Part shown: in pieces, positions 1 through 54,822 of the stretch | Layout: every line of letters starts with the position of its first letter | How positions within the stretch are numbered: position 1 is the first letter of the stretch | Source: Branchiostoma floridae | Lineage: Eukaryota > Chordata > Leptocardii > Amphioxiformes > Branchiostomatidae | Length of the DNA: 64,000 bases | Direction: 5' to 3' | Assembly: GCF_000003815.2 (NCBI RefSeq) | Contig: NC_049980.1 | Coordinates: 35,026,132 to 35,090,131 of the forward strand | Made by a program: the position numbers and the translations under genes | The notes under the pieces: model-generated | The model's input: the letters and a program-made list of their open reading frames with translations, nothing else | The model's database searches: none | What the model was told of the DNA's origin: nothing

Positions 1-240
1 CACACACACACAAACCTGTCCCTGGTGCTGAACACCATCCACACACACACACACACCTGTCCCTGAGCACTATCCATGCACACACACACACACACACAAA
101 CCTGGTGCTGAACACCACACACACACACACAAACCTGTCCCTGGTGCTGAACACCATCCACACACACAAACCTGGCCTTGGTCTTGAACCCCATGGGCAA
201 AGACATAGCTTTTCTCTGGTACTGAACACCACACACATAT
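1..240. repeat. CA-rich minisatellite
   Basis: About four degenerate copies of a 35-50 bp unit mixing (CA)n tracts with a CCTGTCCCTGGTGCTGAACA core. It lies upstream of the possible exon at 284-333 and is probably intronic to that plus-strand gene. No coding signal is seen. Confidence 0.8.
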
Positions 241-283
241 TGTCTCTTTCCTGACCCCTAAGTTGGATTCTATTTGTCTGTAG

Positions 284-333
284 AAGGCTCCTTTGATGAA
301 AGTTCCTTTGATGTGTACCTGAATGAATACTGA
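284..333 (+). CDS. Possible terminal exon of an unidentified plus-strand gene
   Basis: A tract ending TTTGTCTGTAG precedes 284 and looks like a 3' splice acceptor. The frame that skips two bases reads GSFDESSFDVYLNEY and then TGA at 331-333. An AATAAA at 389-394 could polyadenylate the transcript. I do not recognise the peptide, and a tail this short cannot be assigned to a family. If real, the gene lies mostly outside the window and ends tail to tail with CSK. A chance reading frame remains quite possible. Confidence 0.35.
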
Positions 334-396
334 ATTTGCAGAGGTTCAATCTCTGCATACAATGAACACAAATCAAGTTTTTGTTACAAATAAATG

Positions 397-402
397 TTTA
401 TT
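397..402 (-). terminator. Candidate CSK poly(A) signal
   Basis: TTTATT on the plus strand is AATAAA on the minus strand. It is about 2.8 kb beyond the CSK stop codon. The gap at 2984-3144 and the lack of coding sequence in between are compatible with a long 3' UTR, but closer signals cannot be excluded. Confidence 0.3.
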
Positions 403-2983
403 ACAAGGATAGTTGTTCATTTCTCTGTAGTCAAATCTACCAAATTTTACCCCTGCCTCTACAGAAGGAACTAAATCTACAATAATGATAACCGCCAGAT
501 TAAGCTTTACTAACATCATTACTCCATACCATAATTCTTATAGCACATGGAGAAGCTGGATGAAGCTACAACAGAAATCACCGCTAGTTAAAAGGTCACG
601 TCAGGAAATACTGCCGTATGAACAGCAACTCTGGCTGCTGTATATATTATAAAAAGGCACATGATGGTTTAATGTCATAACATGACTTAAATTTCTCTTG
701 GGATCATATTTACCAGATTTCACCTGCCCTACAATGTAACCATCGATAGTCAATGGTCCTGTCTACTCCATATTTCACATTGTTTTGCTGACATGATTTT
801 ACCATCGAGACTAGAGCAGGTAACAGTAGTTACAATACAGGTGAGAACGAAACATGGTTGAGGGGGGGGGGGGACCGCAGCAAGGATCAGCTTCGGTTAG
901 GGGTGCCTGAGTATTCGTACAAGTGTTACAGAATACATACAATCCACTGCTAAGATTGCAAATCTTACAGAATTCACATTTTAAATACATCGATCCATGC
1001 TAATTTGTCGGGCTAACGCTTATTTAATAGTCGTGGATTGTATGAATAATGTATAAAGCAGAACAAGAACGAATACTTTTGCACCCGTCAGTGCAGCTTA
1101 TAAAAGGTCCTGCAGAGTCACCAGGAAAGGTGCCCACTCAGCAGTCCTGTGCCACCGGTATATAATGTTATATAAACAACAGTGACACAAAAGCACAAGT
1201 TGCAGCCATGTGAAAACCCGCCATGTTTCACCTGGAATATTCTCACACTGCTTCATAATTACCATGTAGAGCTTCAGATTCTTATTCATGTACCTCATTT
1301 GCTGCAGAAAGGCCAGTAATTTATACATGTCTAAACATTGCCACATGTGATTACTAGCGTCGTACATTCGGGACTGTAGAGTCTGATATTCAGTGCGCTG
1401 GGCAGGCAGGAGGCAGGAATACTGTAGGTTTTGATGCACCAGCGCACCAAGTAAAATATTTGTGTAGAGTAACGTACATAAAAGCACCACTGTACAGCAT
1501 ATTCTCAATGGGTCTCACAAAAAAGAATGAAGCCTTCTCACATCCCTTGTTAAAACTTAGCCATTAGAATTCCATTTTCTATCTTTGAAGACCAGCATGA
1601 TCATAATTAGAATGAGCAGCTAAAATGTTTCTGTGCACCTTAAGTTTCAGGTCAGGTGCCACTGCACACACTCCCCAAAATGAGTTTCCAGACATGAGCT
1701 GCTACAAGTGATTCAGGCTGTACCACTGGAATGTACTGTACACACAAATAGGCATGGAGCAGTTTGCAGTAGGTATGTACACTAGCTAGGAACATGTCAT
1801 ATGGTGAAGGCAAACCTTCCTTAAAACGTGTAGTTTCTACAACAATTCGTGCCTTTCTGTTACAGTCCTATACCATTTTCCCAGCTAGTCTCAATGTTAA
1901 ATTAGTTATCATCTGTACGTAGTTTTCTGGCACATTCTGCTTATCATTAATATGTAGTAGCCAGTCTTCACCCCACAGCGTGAAAGCGAGGCTTCTATCA
2001 CACAGCACCGGGTAGGTGTGCTGTACAGCAGCACAACAGTACCGGGTAGGTGTGCTGTAATGCAGCACAACAGTACCGGGTAGGTGTGCTGTAATGCAGC
2101 ACAACAGTACCGGGTAGGTGTGCTGTAATGCAGCACAACAGTACCGGGTAGGTGTGCTGTATTGCAGCAAGAGCCTGACAACTGCACAGTAGAAAACAAG
2201 CAGGGATTTTCCTCATATGACTGAGGCATAATTTCTGCACATTCACATTGCTGAAGACAACTCCCACCGATTTAACCATTAATATAGACAAATGTGTCGA
2301 ACTGAACGGCAACAGTTTGTCTCCGCGCTGCATTGCTTGTTGATGGACATGCAAGACAACATTGATGTTGGTACAAAATACTCTTCCTTCTCCCAGATGA
2401 GTGTACAATGCAAAACCTGTCCACTTCCACCAGCAACATTAATACACATGGAGGGTCTTAGACACACTCTGAACTTTTCTATCAGTGTTTAGAAGATTTT
2501 GGAGTCTCTGTAAAAATCCCAAGCCTAACTTTTTACTGGAAGTTGATAATCTTGTGGTAAATGGTGGTTGGTGTTAAATACTGCCTTCCCGGCCCCTTGC
2601 TGTAGACAGTCATATTGAAATTGATTACCATAACACAAAAACATATAATCATATATACAGAACTATGGAAGCTAGTTGGGTGATTGGCTATTTCCCTTCT
2701 AAAACATGTCTCTATGCAGCTTCACTTTTTAGTATGGCGATTTTTGCATAAATTTTGACTACAAAATGGTTAAATAATTCCCTCTTTATGCCACATATAA
2801 CGCTACCTGTGTTACACCTGTCCAGTAGAAATGGATAATCATAACTGACATATGAGTCACTGTTTCAAAAGGCACATAATATATAAAAATGATAACAAAG
2901 CATAACATGCATTTCTGTTAGAAATAGAATACTATAACAACTACGACTACTAATTTATATAATACACAGTGCTACAACCCTGA
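403..2983. other. Region without a supported gene (CSK 3' UTR or intergenic)
   Basis: I see no splice-bounded coding exon here. The longest open frames, 1098-1508 on the minus strand and several across 1868-2408, have no recognisable domain. The latter are created by the 34-bp tandem array. Most of it could be CSK 3' UTR. Confidence 0.5.
2005..2170. repeat. 34-bp minisatellite
   Basis: About five copies of a 34-bp unit with core ACCGGGTAGGTGTGCTG. Each unit also holds an imperfect palindrome (GTGCTG...CAGCAC). Its lack of stop codons explains the overlapping open frames here. Confidence 0.9.
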
Positions 2984-3144
2984 NNNNNNNNNNNNNNNNN
3001 NNNNNNNNNNNNNNNNNNNNNNNNNNNNNNNNNNNNNNNNNNNNNNNNNNNNNNNNNNNNNNNNNNNNNNNNNNNNNNNNNNNNNNNNNNNNNNNNNNNN
3101 NNNNNNNNNNNNNNNNNNNNNNNNNNNNNNNNNNNNNNNNNNNN
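2984..3144. other. Assembly gap (161 N)
   Basis: A run of N just downstream of the CSK stop codon. The beginning of the CSK 3' UTR is missing. Confidence 1.
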
Positions 3145-3172
3145 TTAGAGGTTAGAGGTCAGAGGCCAGGAG

Positions 3173-11764
<8,592 letters not shown>

Positions 11765-11837
11765 GGCTGCCGGACCAGAGTAGAGTCGTCAGCACCACAG
11801 CTTTCTCCTCACCTGCAGGGAACACAGGAAGCTTTAT

Positions 11838-12155
11838 TGACTACACTGGTACTACACTGGTACTACACTGGTACTACACTGGTACTACACTGGTACTACA
11901 CTGGTACTACACTGGTACTACACTGCTGGTACTACACTGGTACTACACTGGTACTACACTGGTACTACACTGGTACTACACTGGTACTACACTGGTACTA
12001 CACTGGTACTACACTGCTGGTACTACACTAGTACTACACTAGTACTACACTAATGCTACACTAGTGCTACACTAGTACTACACTAGTGCTACACTAGTAC
12101 TACACTAGTGCTACACTAGTACTACACTAGTACTGCACTAGTACTACGGCCAGGG
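11838..12155. repeat. 11-bp minisatellite
   Basis: Nearly thirty copies of TACTACACTGG, drifting to TACTACACTAG in the distal third. It starts 26 bp upstream of the acceptor of the CSK start-codon exon. Confidence 0.95.
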
Positions 12156-12355
12156 AACCAAATTCACTGTTGGGAAAAGGTCCACAGGTGCATCTACAAG
12201 TAAATTGTAATATACTTGTCCTGTATCACACAATTCAGGCTAGAGGCTGCGATGTCTTACAAATTAATAATTCTCAGTTCTCTCATCTACTGTGGACATC
12301 AGATATCTACCAACTGAATAATATGACTGCACGTAGTGTGTTCACAACAACATTA

Positions 12356-12959
12356 CTGTAAATGCAGAAATATTCGCGGTGGATTAATATTCGCGGTTTT
12401 CGCGGCGGCCGCTTCACCGCGAAATTAAATCCACCGCGAATATTTCGTCTGCTGGCGCCGCCTAAGGTGCCCCTTTTCCGCTCCATGTACATACTACTAC
12501 GGTACTGTCTTTGTCATTGTATAATGAAATGTTTGACATACTTACTACGGTGAAGTCTTGACTGAAGACACACATGTAATTTTTTCATACGACCAACTGT
12601 ATTACAGTACTGTACAGTATGTTCACCATGATACAAAGGTCGTACTACTGTATACTATTACGTATTGAGAGGGTAGATACGATTAGATCAGTAACAGTGG
12701 CTCACGCAAGAACAAGTCAAAAGCATGGAAACTGTTCTATCCGTCTGTATAGGACCCTTACCGGGTAACCAGCAAGTGTTTTCCGACTGGCGGTTTGTAG
12801 AGGCGCCGGGTTTTACACGGCAGTTCGTGACTACAGTGCAGTGCTGAAAATGCATTGAATTTCGCGGGATGGCGCTACCGCGAAATTAAATCCACCGCGA
12901 AATGTCCATTTTGCCGCTACCGCGAAATTAAATCCCCGCGAAATTAAATGCATTTACAG
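12356..12959. mobile_element. TA-flanked inverted-repeat element, copy 1
   Basis: Starts CTGTAAATGCAGAAAT and ends with the inverse (ATGCATTTACAG), flanked by TA on both sides. The interior repeats TTCGCGG and ACCGCGAAATTAAATCC in both orientations and has no transposase. A shorter relative sits at 22101-22308. TA duplication and inverted ends suit a non-autonomous Tc1/mariner-type element; the superfamily is inference. Confidence 0.75.
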
Positions 12960-13084
12960 TATTATAAATCATCTGTCATACTGGGTGAGTTTGTTAGTTT
13001 GTTTGTGTTGCATACTCAGCAACCTGCCCATGCTACATATCTGGACAGACTTATAATTATATATAGTCCATACACTTTTCCACA

Positions 13085-13905
13085 AGTGAGGTGGGTTATA
13101 AGTGAGGTGGTTTATAACTAATATAAGTGAGGTGGGTTATAACTAATACAAGTGAGGTGGGTTATAACTAATATAAGTGAGGTGGGTTATAACTAACACT
13201 TATAAGTGAGGTGGGTTATAACTAATACTAGTGAGGTGGGTTATAACTAATATAAGTGAGGTGGGTTATAACTAATACAAGTGAGGTGGGTTATAACTAA
13301 TACAAGTGAGGTGGGTTATAACTAATACAAGTGAGGTGGGTTATAACTAATATAAGTGAGGTGGGTTATAAGTGAGGTGGGTTATAAGTGAGGTGGGTTA
13401 TAACTAATACAAGTGAGGTGGGTTATAACTAATATAAGTGAGGTGGGTTATAACTAATACAAGTGAGGTGGGTTAGAACTAAATATAAGTGAGGTGGGTT
13501 ATAACTAATATAAGTGAGGTGGGTTATAACTAATATAAGTGAGGTGGGTTATAACTAATATAAGTGAGGTGGGTTAGAACTAATACAAGTGAGGTGGGTT
13601 ATAACTAATACAAGTGAGGTGGGTTAGAACTAATATAAGTGAGGTGGGTTAGAACTAATATAAGTGAGGTGGGTTATAACTAATATAAGTGAGGTGGGTT
13701 AGAACTAATATAAGTGAGGTGGGTTAGAACTAATATAAGTGAGGTGGGTTAGAACTAATATAAGTGAGGTGGGTTAGAACTAATACAAGTGAGGTGGGTT
13801 ATAACTAATATAAGTGAGGTGGGTTAGAACTAATACAAGTGAGGTGGGTTAGAACTAATATAAGTGAGGTGGGTTAGAACTAATATAAGTGAGGTGGGTT
13901 ATTTC
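13085..13905. repeat. 25-bp minisatellite, over 30 copies
   Basis: Tandem GTGAGGTGGGTTATAACTAA-type 25-bp units, with higher-order variants (ATATAA/ATACAA; TTATAAC/TTAGAAC). The plus strand carries GTGAG in every copy. Located in the CSK 5' intron. Confidence 0.95.
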
Positions 13906-14604
13906 CCATGCTTTATAATTATATACGGCTGTCCTCAACTCTGAGCTACACTCTGCCTTGGCTGGAACATGTATATTTATGTCTTGGATGGAACATATTT
14001 ATAATCATTACCTCCTGACTTGGGACAAGGCCATTTCCTAACACCAGAATACTTATAATAATCCTTCATAAGCTGAGGTCTACTGGGATACTAATTACAA
14101 CATCCACTAATTAGAATCAGTACAATCCATCGGTATCCTGCAGTGTTTAGAGCTTGTAGCAAGTTGTTAAGTTGTCCGTCAAATTGAAAAGAAAACATCT
14201 TCAAGGAGGTTTTCATTGAAAGCTGTAGAAATTTGGTTGAAAAGAATATGGACTGGTTACATCCTTGTAATGAAAAGAAATTGTATATTTTTCATGGCTT
14301 CTGACTGAGTGTTATGGTTAAGGCCTGGAGCAACGCAGTAAGTCTGGTTACTAACAACTACCGTAGTGCATATTTATCAATTAACTTATCTGTTTATACA
14401 AAATGTATTGTATATCTATATGGTTCTCAATGGTAGTTTGGAGTGTGCAAAGCTGCCCAAAGACCAGATCATCCTGCTCCTGAGGTGAGAACTTTCACAA
14501 GTACTGTCAGAGCAAACAAGGATTTCCTGTGAGCCAAATGTGCCAACAGTGAGCCATGTGCCAACCTGTCAGCAAATGTGGGGTCAGAGGATTTGCTTCA
14601 AACA

Positions 14605-15325
14605 GGCGCATGGATGGAACGGAACACTAGTGGGTGGGAGCAGGCACATGGATGGAACGGAACACTAGTGGGAGGAAGCAGGCACATGGATGGAACAGAA
14701 CACTAGTGGGAGGGAGCAGGCACATGGAACACTAGTGGGAGGGAGCAGGCACATGGAACACTAGTGGGAGGGAGCAGGCACATGGAACACTAGTGGGAGG
14801 GAGCAGGCACATGGATGGAACGGAACACTAGTGGGAGGGAGCAGGCACATGGAACACTAGTGGAAGGGAGCAGGCACATGGAACACTTGTGGGAGGGAGC
14901 AGGCACATGGATGGAACAGAACACTAGTGGGAGGAAGCAGGCACATGGATGGAACGGAACACTAGTGGGTGGAAGCAGGCACATGGATGGAACGGAACAC
15001 TAGTGGGTGGAAGCAGGCACATGGATGGAAGGGAACACTAGTGGGAGGGAGCAGGCACATGGATGGAACGGAACACGAGCAGGCACATGGATGGAAGGGA
15101 ACACTAGTGGGAGGGAGCAGGCACATGGATGGAACGGAACACTAGTGGTAGGGAGCAGGCACGTGGACGGAACGGAACACTAGTGGTAGGGAGCAGGCAC
15201 GTGGACGGAACGGAACACTAGTGGGAGGAAGCAGGCACATGGATGGAACGGAACACTAGTGGGAGGAAGCAGGCACATGGATGGAACGGAACACTAGTGG
15301 GAGGAAGCAGGCACATGGAACACTT
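14605..15325. repeat. Minisatellite with approximately 38-bp units
   Basis: Around twenty units with core GCAGGCACATGGATGGAACG and GAACACTAGTGGGAGGGA. A subset lack the internal GGATGGAACGGA segment, giving a shorter unit interspersed with the full one. Intronic to CSK. Confidence 0.95.
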
Positions 15326-15447
15326 GTGGGCAAGCTGGCAATGACAGGGCTGGAAATCGAAGGTGCATGTCGATTTTTGTGACCATAAGTTGGAGTTCTA
15401 CCCCTTATATTTTTTCTGTGCACCTAAATTTTCGGGTTTGTTGCAGG

Positions 15448-15833
15448 TAGGGCTGTGTACCTAAACAAATTTCAGGTACAGGTACACGGGTTTAGGTACA
15501 GGTCCGGACCTGCACCTGTACCTAAAAAAGTTTAACCAAGTATATGTAAGTTAGACATGTAGCTAACTGTCTTGTCTAGTGATAAATTGTCATCTTTGTA
15601 TTTTTTGGAATTACATGTTTGAGTCTCAAAACAATTTCTTCTGCAAGTTTTCTGAAGTTTCAACTGCAAGATTATCACCATTGTCATTGTTGATTTGGGA
15701 TTTACTTGTCCATCAATCTTAAAAAGTGGTGTTTAATAGTGATTTAGTTTGTTTAGGTACAGGTACACAGATGTTTAGGTCCGGACCTGTACCTTGATAT
15801 ATACAGGTACGGGTATTTAGGTACACAGCCCTA
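15448..15833. mobile_element. hAT-like non-autonomous element with 8-bp TSD
   Basis: Inverted termini TAGGGCTGTGTACCTAAA and its complement bound 386 bp. The flanks are a perfect 8-bp direct repeat, GTTGCAGG (15440-15447 and 15834-15841). Inside are inverted blocks around TAGGTCCGGACCTG. An 8-bp duplication with TAGGG-type ends is typical of hAT elements. No transposase is encoded. Confidence 0.85.
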
Positions 15834-16040
15834 GTTGCAGGTGTGTCAGGTTTGGTGCAGGTGTGTCAGGTTTGGTGCAGGTGTGTCAGGTTTGGTGCAG
15901 GTGCGTCAGGTTTGGTGCAGGTGCGTCAGGTTTGGTGCAGGTGTGTCAGGTTTGGTGCAGGTGTGTCAGGTTTGGTGCAGGTGTGTCAGGTTTGGTGCTG
16001 GTGTGTCGGGTTTGGTGCAGGTGTGTCAGGTTTGGTGCAG
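15834..16040. repeat. 20-bp minisatellite
   Basis: Ten copies of GTGCAGGTGTGTCAGGTTTG. The right TSD of the hAT-like element forms the start of this array, and the left flank (GGGTTTGTTGCAGG) resembles one unit, so the element seems to have landed in the first repeat. Confidence 0.95.
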
Positions 16041-17571
16041 GTGTTCCCTGAGATGATGTCTGCGCCCTTGATGGTCGAATTAAATGTGCCCTTTTTTCTC
16101 AGTAACATTGTTGTAGATTGTTCCAGTCTACAACACATCACTAAATCTGTTCTAATGTTTGCACCTATAGTATTTAGTATATGTGAGGTGAGGTGAACTA
16201 GATATGTAGACATCAAAGCAACTTGGTCAAGAGAGTGGGACTCAAAATTACAATTACTTGGATAATATCATAATTACTTCCTTCTGCCTGCAGGTGATAC
16301 AACCTTTATTTCCTCCCACATTGCTGTAACTAGAAAAGTCTATGGAATGAAACAGTAGAGAATTGTAACTTGTAAGTTCTGTGTAGTTTTGCCAGGAACT
16401 CTAAACCATCCCATGATTTTACAGAATGGACTGCATTTTTACTTGCAGGTAAGGTTTTCAGATGACCTTAAAGTTTTGCATATCTGTGCATGCATACATG
16501 ATGATAGTTGATTTCTTACCTGGAGTACGAGCTGTATAACACCTGCATGCCACTATCAGGTTACATGTAGAACACCTGACTGGCACTAGTATCAGGTTAC
16601 ATGTTTGAGCAACTCACCAGGAAGGACCCCTACTCTTATCGATACGTGCGGTGGGTTCTTTACTGTCAATGTGCTTCACGCGGGGCTCTCCTAGCTTACC
16701 GAACCCCTGGTTAATGCACAAAGGCATCTATGGTTGAAGGTAGGTACTCATTTTTACATGGGCTAAGAGAGGAAATTGAAGCTAAAATTTCCCAACAGCA
16801 CGATATCAGGACTCCTGCAAGTTGTGGGGATTCCAACCCAGACCTTCTAGTCAGCTACCCTATACAGCCACACAGTGATGCAACATGCTAAATCATTTAT
16901 GCAGATTTGCAGCTGTGAACTGGCCTTGGAGGTCACTTCAGTTTGAAAAGGTAAACAACAACAACACAAAACTGCATTTCTATTGCCACTGGTCATGGTG
17001 CTACCTGGTTAATGATGGAGTGGGTGCTTTATAGTTATACTAATTATAGCTTTAAATTATGAAATAATTTGTCAGTTTGAATTTAACTATTTCTAAAATC
17101 TACAACAAACATTTGTTCCTTGACGAATGCTATTTCTCCTATCAGTTCAACTTGCAGCCCCCTAGTAGTAGTAGTAGGCTACACTGCGGACTGATCAAAT
17201 CTGATTTACTGAATTTAATCACACACATTATCCTATGTTTAGTGTGATAGTTGTTCTGCTTTCTATAATCTGTAACATTCAACTCACACGCTTTCCTGGT
17301 TGATAAACTAGCAGACCCTTTCCTTGCCCTACCCCAGCCATCATTACTCTGTAGTGTCACCATTGATAACCGTATGAAGCATAACGCGAGGCTGGTCCTG
17401 TTGACCCTCCCCTCGTGCGCTCTCCGCCCCTCCCAAACCCGCACATCTGGAAGATACCAAAGCCAGCCACCAAGTATTTACCCAAGTAATTCTTCCAACT
17501 CCTGACATGTGTTACAATGAATCATGACGACTACACGAAACTTCAGGGCGCTCCTGAAGTCCTGACCTTAC

Positions 17572-17880
17572 CTGAGCTGGACAGGATGAAGGGCAAGTTC
17601 ACGGCGTTCCTTTGGGAAGTCTCCGTTTCATAAACTTCACCAAACCAGGAAGGGGGATCGGTTCGGTCGGTCAGGCCGGACGAAGCGCCAGTTTCCTCAT
17701 CCCGTGCACGCTGCAGGCCGGGTTCCCGCACACCGACGGTGCAGCAACAGCAGACACGCCTCCGGGAGCTAACTATGCCTTCAGCAAACCAAGGTGCCGC
17801 CAGGAAAAAATGATTTTTACCCTGTTGATCATCAACTACTCTAAGTTACTTCCGCCAGCCGCCATGTTGGATCTGGGGTT
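17572..17880 (-). promoter_or_regulatory. Probable CSK non-coding first exon and promoter
   Basis: A GC-rich stretch ends on the minus strand with CAG followed by GTAAGG (donor at 17566-17571). It would splice to the acceptor CCCTGCAG just above 11812, upstream of the CSK ATG. The upper limit is a guess. About 600 bp separates it from the likely COPS2 poly(A) site, so the two same-strand genes sit head to tail. Confidence 0.45.
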
Positions 17881-18502
17881 CAGAAGAAGTGATCGATTAC
17901 CCCAGACCCTCTAGGGGACAAATGCGTATTTCCCGGCATGCACCAGGACAGGCGGGTGATTTAAAACGCCAGCCCAAGGCCCATTTTAAAGAAGTACATG
18001 TAGCTCATTTGTCACCGTGTCATTGTGTATATGGGAAGACGACGCTTGTTCTCTCTCCTATATTTCAGCTGCGTTTTCATCTTTGACAATTCTACAGACA
18101 AGTCATACTGTTAAAATACGTTTTTTTTTTAATTTTCTTATTTGACAAGACAAGTCGCATTGAATGTTACAGGATTGACAGATCACATGTTCTATTCCCG
18201 GCCAGATGTTATCTCCTTGAGAAAGGTACTTGACAGCGTTGTTTCTCACTGCACTAAGGTGTACAAACGTACCCAACTTACGATGTCAGGGGAAGAGGTA
18301 GCGAAGGAAAGGGGTTACCTTTTGTTATCATAAAACAGAGCATTGACGTGCTATGAATGGGAATGGTAATATGATGTATCTTTCGTATGCAATGTTTCTC
18401 ACATCAATAGCTAGAAGTTGTTGAATTTCCAGCACACCTAAGTACATGTACGTAAGTGTTAAATAAAGACTGAGACACGATGCCACTTTGCAAGATATAA
18501 AT

Positions 18503-18508
18503 TTTATT
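18503..18508 (-). terminator. Probable COPS2 poly(A) signal
   Basis: Minus-strand AATAAA (TTTATT on plus), giving a 3' UTR of about 1.9 kb after the COPS2 stop at 20435. Within that UTR, 18745-18905 holds a direct duplication of about 75 bp (AAAGGTTACCACCATTAGGC). Confidence 0.5.
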
Positions 18509-20434
18509 TGATGATGATGGTTGAACTGCCAGGAGCAGGCTGTGCTTTGGAACAGCACACACACACCAGTCCCAATTCCCTCCATTAAAACTCTCCTCAT
18601 TATGTACAGAAACAAACTTCCCCTCAACATAGCGGCACGGAGGGAAGGCTAGCATACCCAACATTCAGGGAACAAGTCCAGAAGGTAACAAACTTTCAGG
18701 GAGATGAAACATAAAATAGTGCAGACAATATGACAGTGGTGCAAGCAAGAGCTAGCTTACGAGTAAAGGTTACCACCATTAGGCAGAGTACCATCCTTCG
18801 TAGTGACTACTGGCTCAAACCTAACGTGGTTAGAGTAAAGGTTACCACCATTAGGCAGATTACCATCCTTCGTAGTGACTGCTGGCTCAAAGCTAACGTG
18901 GTTAGCAAGCGAAAGGATTGAGCCAGCGGTCACTACAGAAGATGGTACTCAGGCTATACAACCATGGCAAGTTTACATTTCCTTTTTGGCCTATAAGGGA
19001 TAACCTGGTATCCGTTCTCTGGCAGAATTTTATCTGGAACAGATTTTCTAGACACAACTGCCGTATTTGGCAAACACACTATGTTTTTCTGTCAAGCAAG
19101 AAGGAATTACATAAACGTAGGATTTGTAGTAGCCTGGCATTTAAAAACAAACAAAAAAGTCAACAGGATTCAGCTTTGGTTACTGACCCAACAATGAAGA
19201 TTGCAAATAATGCTGGCCTTTGTTTGTACTTAAGTTCCGATTTTGCAGAATGGGAGAAAAAGGAACAATGATCCTTGTCATAAACAATATCTCTGTTTTT
19301 TCTTAAAGAAACACCAATATATAAGCGTAGGATGTACCAAGTTCAATGGTATAACAGTAAAAGCGCTCACATGACAACAATTTCTCAAACACAGTTTTTT
19401 CTTTTTCACTTTTGAAGCAAACCTGAAGTGTCTGGGTGTTTCCACGTGACCTCTACTAAACTTGTACATCAGTTTGAGGCCATCTTCTGAACTGATCTCA
19501 TTATTGAGACACAAGCAGGAGACCTGAAGTGCTTCCCTTACAGCAACATAGTCCTGCATCAACATGTTGACTTTGGGGTTGAGCAGCTGTTGTGAACATT
19601 CTGGTACACAGAACCATTGATTTTGTTCCTTACTGTCTGTTCTATTTTCAACTTGTGTCCCATCCCTTCAGAACAGCAGAACACCAGCCTACTAACAACC
19701 CTGGTTGTCATGTCAACACTGAGGAAAGGTCCAAACCAACAAATACACTACAGAATGGTGCCTACTTAGAGTCTGCCGGGGATTACATTTAAAAATTTGG
19801 GTGTCTTTACTTTCATCTGAGGAACAGTGCACAAAATCATCATATATAGCTTAGAGGGGCTGGCAACCCCTCACTGTAGGAATATACCCTGCTACATAAA
19901 CAGCAAAGAAACTTGCAGACCTATGTGCCACTAGGCACTACAGAACAACAACAAGTAGCTAAGAAAGAAAAGTACTTGGGAATTGGAACAGTCATGTACA
20001 TGTACAACCCACTCGCCCCTGCCTGGATCGATCACAAACTTCCCTCTCTCTGCTGAGCTAACCGAGAAGCCTGGGCTTCATCCTGGGCAACATAATCACA
20101 GAACCTAACATGTAAGGAGGGACTGACACAATGGATAATCTTGTGGACATAATTTTACAGTACAGAAGAAAACTGAAAGGGAGAAGTGTGCTCTACATAA
20201 GAAGATGCTGATAAAATGCTACAAAGAACCCACAACTCTCCTCTGCCCAGCAAGTCCACCCATCGAATGTGTCAGGCTGTCATGGCCATGCAGTGGCAGC
20301 AACAACAGATCAGAACAATAAGGTGTCAGTCTTCAGGTGAGAATGAGGAATTTACAATCTTTAGGACCGATACATTTTTGCTGTGGGTATGGATGGAACA
20401 GTCCACTCTGCTATAGGTGGGGGTGGGGCGGTCT

Positions 20435-54201
<33,767 letters not shown>

Positions 54202-54822
54202 CTTGGATTTTCGAGCAAGTTCACGGACCGCCAGGCGCATGCGTTGTAACCTCTGCCCTGGCGGGAGTGAAGTCTCGCAGAATCTCGTCCTACTTTGTGC
54301 CGCAGTGTGCGAGAAAGGGCGAGAGTCTCGCGGAATGTCGCTCTACATTGTCCGGCAGGTGTGCGAGGATCGGCGAGACTGCTTTGTGCACCTGTTGCTT
54401 ACCGTTGCCATGGCACTGTCCGCAGGTGTGCAGCCCCCTGATACAGGTGAACACTGGGGTGTGTTGACCTAGAGCGAAGTGCACTGCAATAAAGAATCTC
54501 GATTTCATTTTGCATGACCTAAATATGCAGAAAGTTATGAAAAATTGAGAACCCACATGTGTTGTTACTAGTGCGGGCTTTGATTTATCAGAGTACTAAC
54601 AATTCCACCGGGACTATTTCTTCTGCGGATGAAATAATTGTTTACTCAGTGGGTCCTCCGTTCCTTTTGTTGTTGCTACCACAGCGTTGCCTAGGCGTCC
54701 GTAGCAACGCTCAGTATATGTTAGGGGTGCCAACACCAAACAGCTGACTAGTGGATAGACCGTCGCCCTGCAAGCAGCTCGCATCATTTGTAGCAAGTTT
54801 TTACCGGACATTATCCTGAACC
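54202..54822. promoter_or_regulatory. Shared promoter of COPS2 (minus) and the ODF3-like gene (plus)
   Basis: About 620 bp separate two divergent start codons. The region is partly CpG-rich (TCTCGCGGAATG, GAGAGTCTCGCG). Near the ODF3-like side, 54684-54710 holds CGTTGCCTAGGCGTCC and GTAGCAACG: inverted half-sites resembling the RFX X-box (GTTGCC and AGCAAC), though more widely spaced than the canonical box. RFX control would suit a cilium gene but is inference. Confidence 0.5.

Noticed and set aside
1098-1508. 136-codon open frame, minus strand
   Set aside because: No recognisable motif or supporting splice or promoter context; lies in a probable 3' UTR.
13085-13905. Regular direct repeats resembling a CRISPR array
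   Set aside because: Units are contiguous with no unique spacers and the context is a eukaryotic intron.
16590-16870. tRNA-like or SINE-like segment with GGTTGGAATCC on the minus strand
   Set aside because: Only a B-box-like match; no matching A-box, tail or duplication found.
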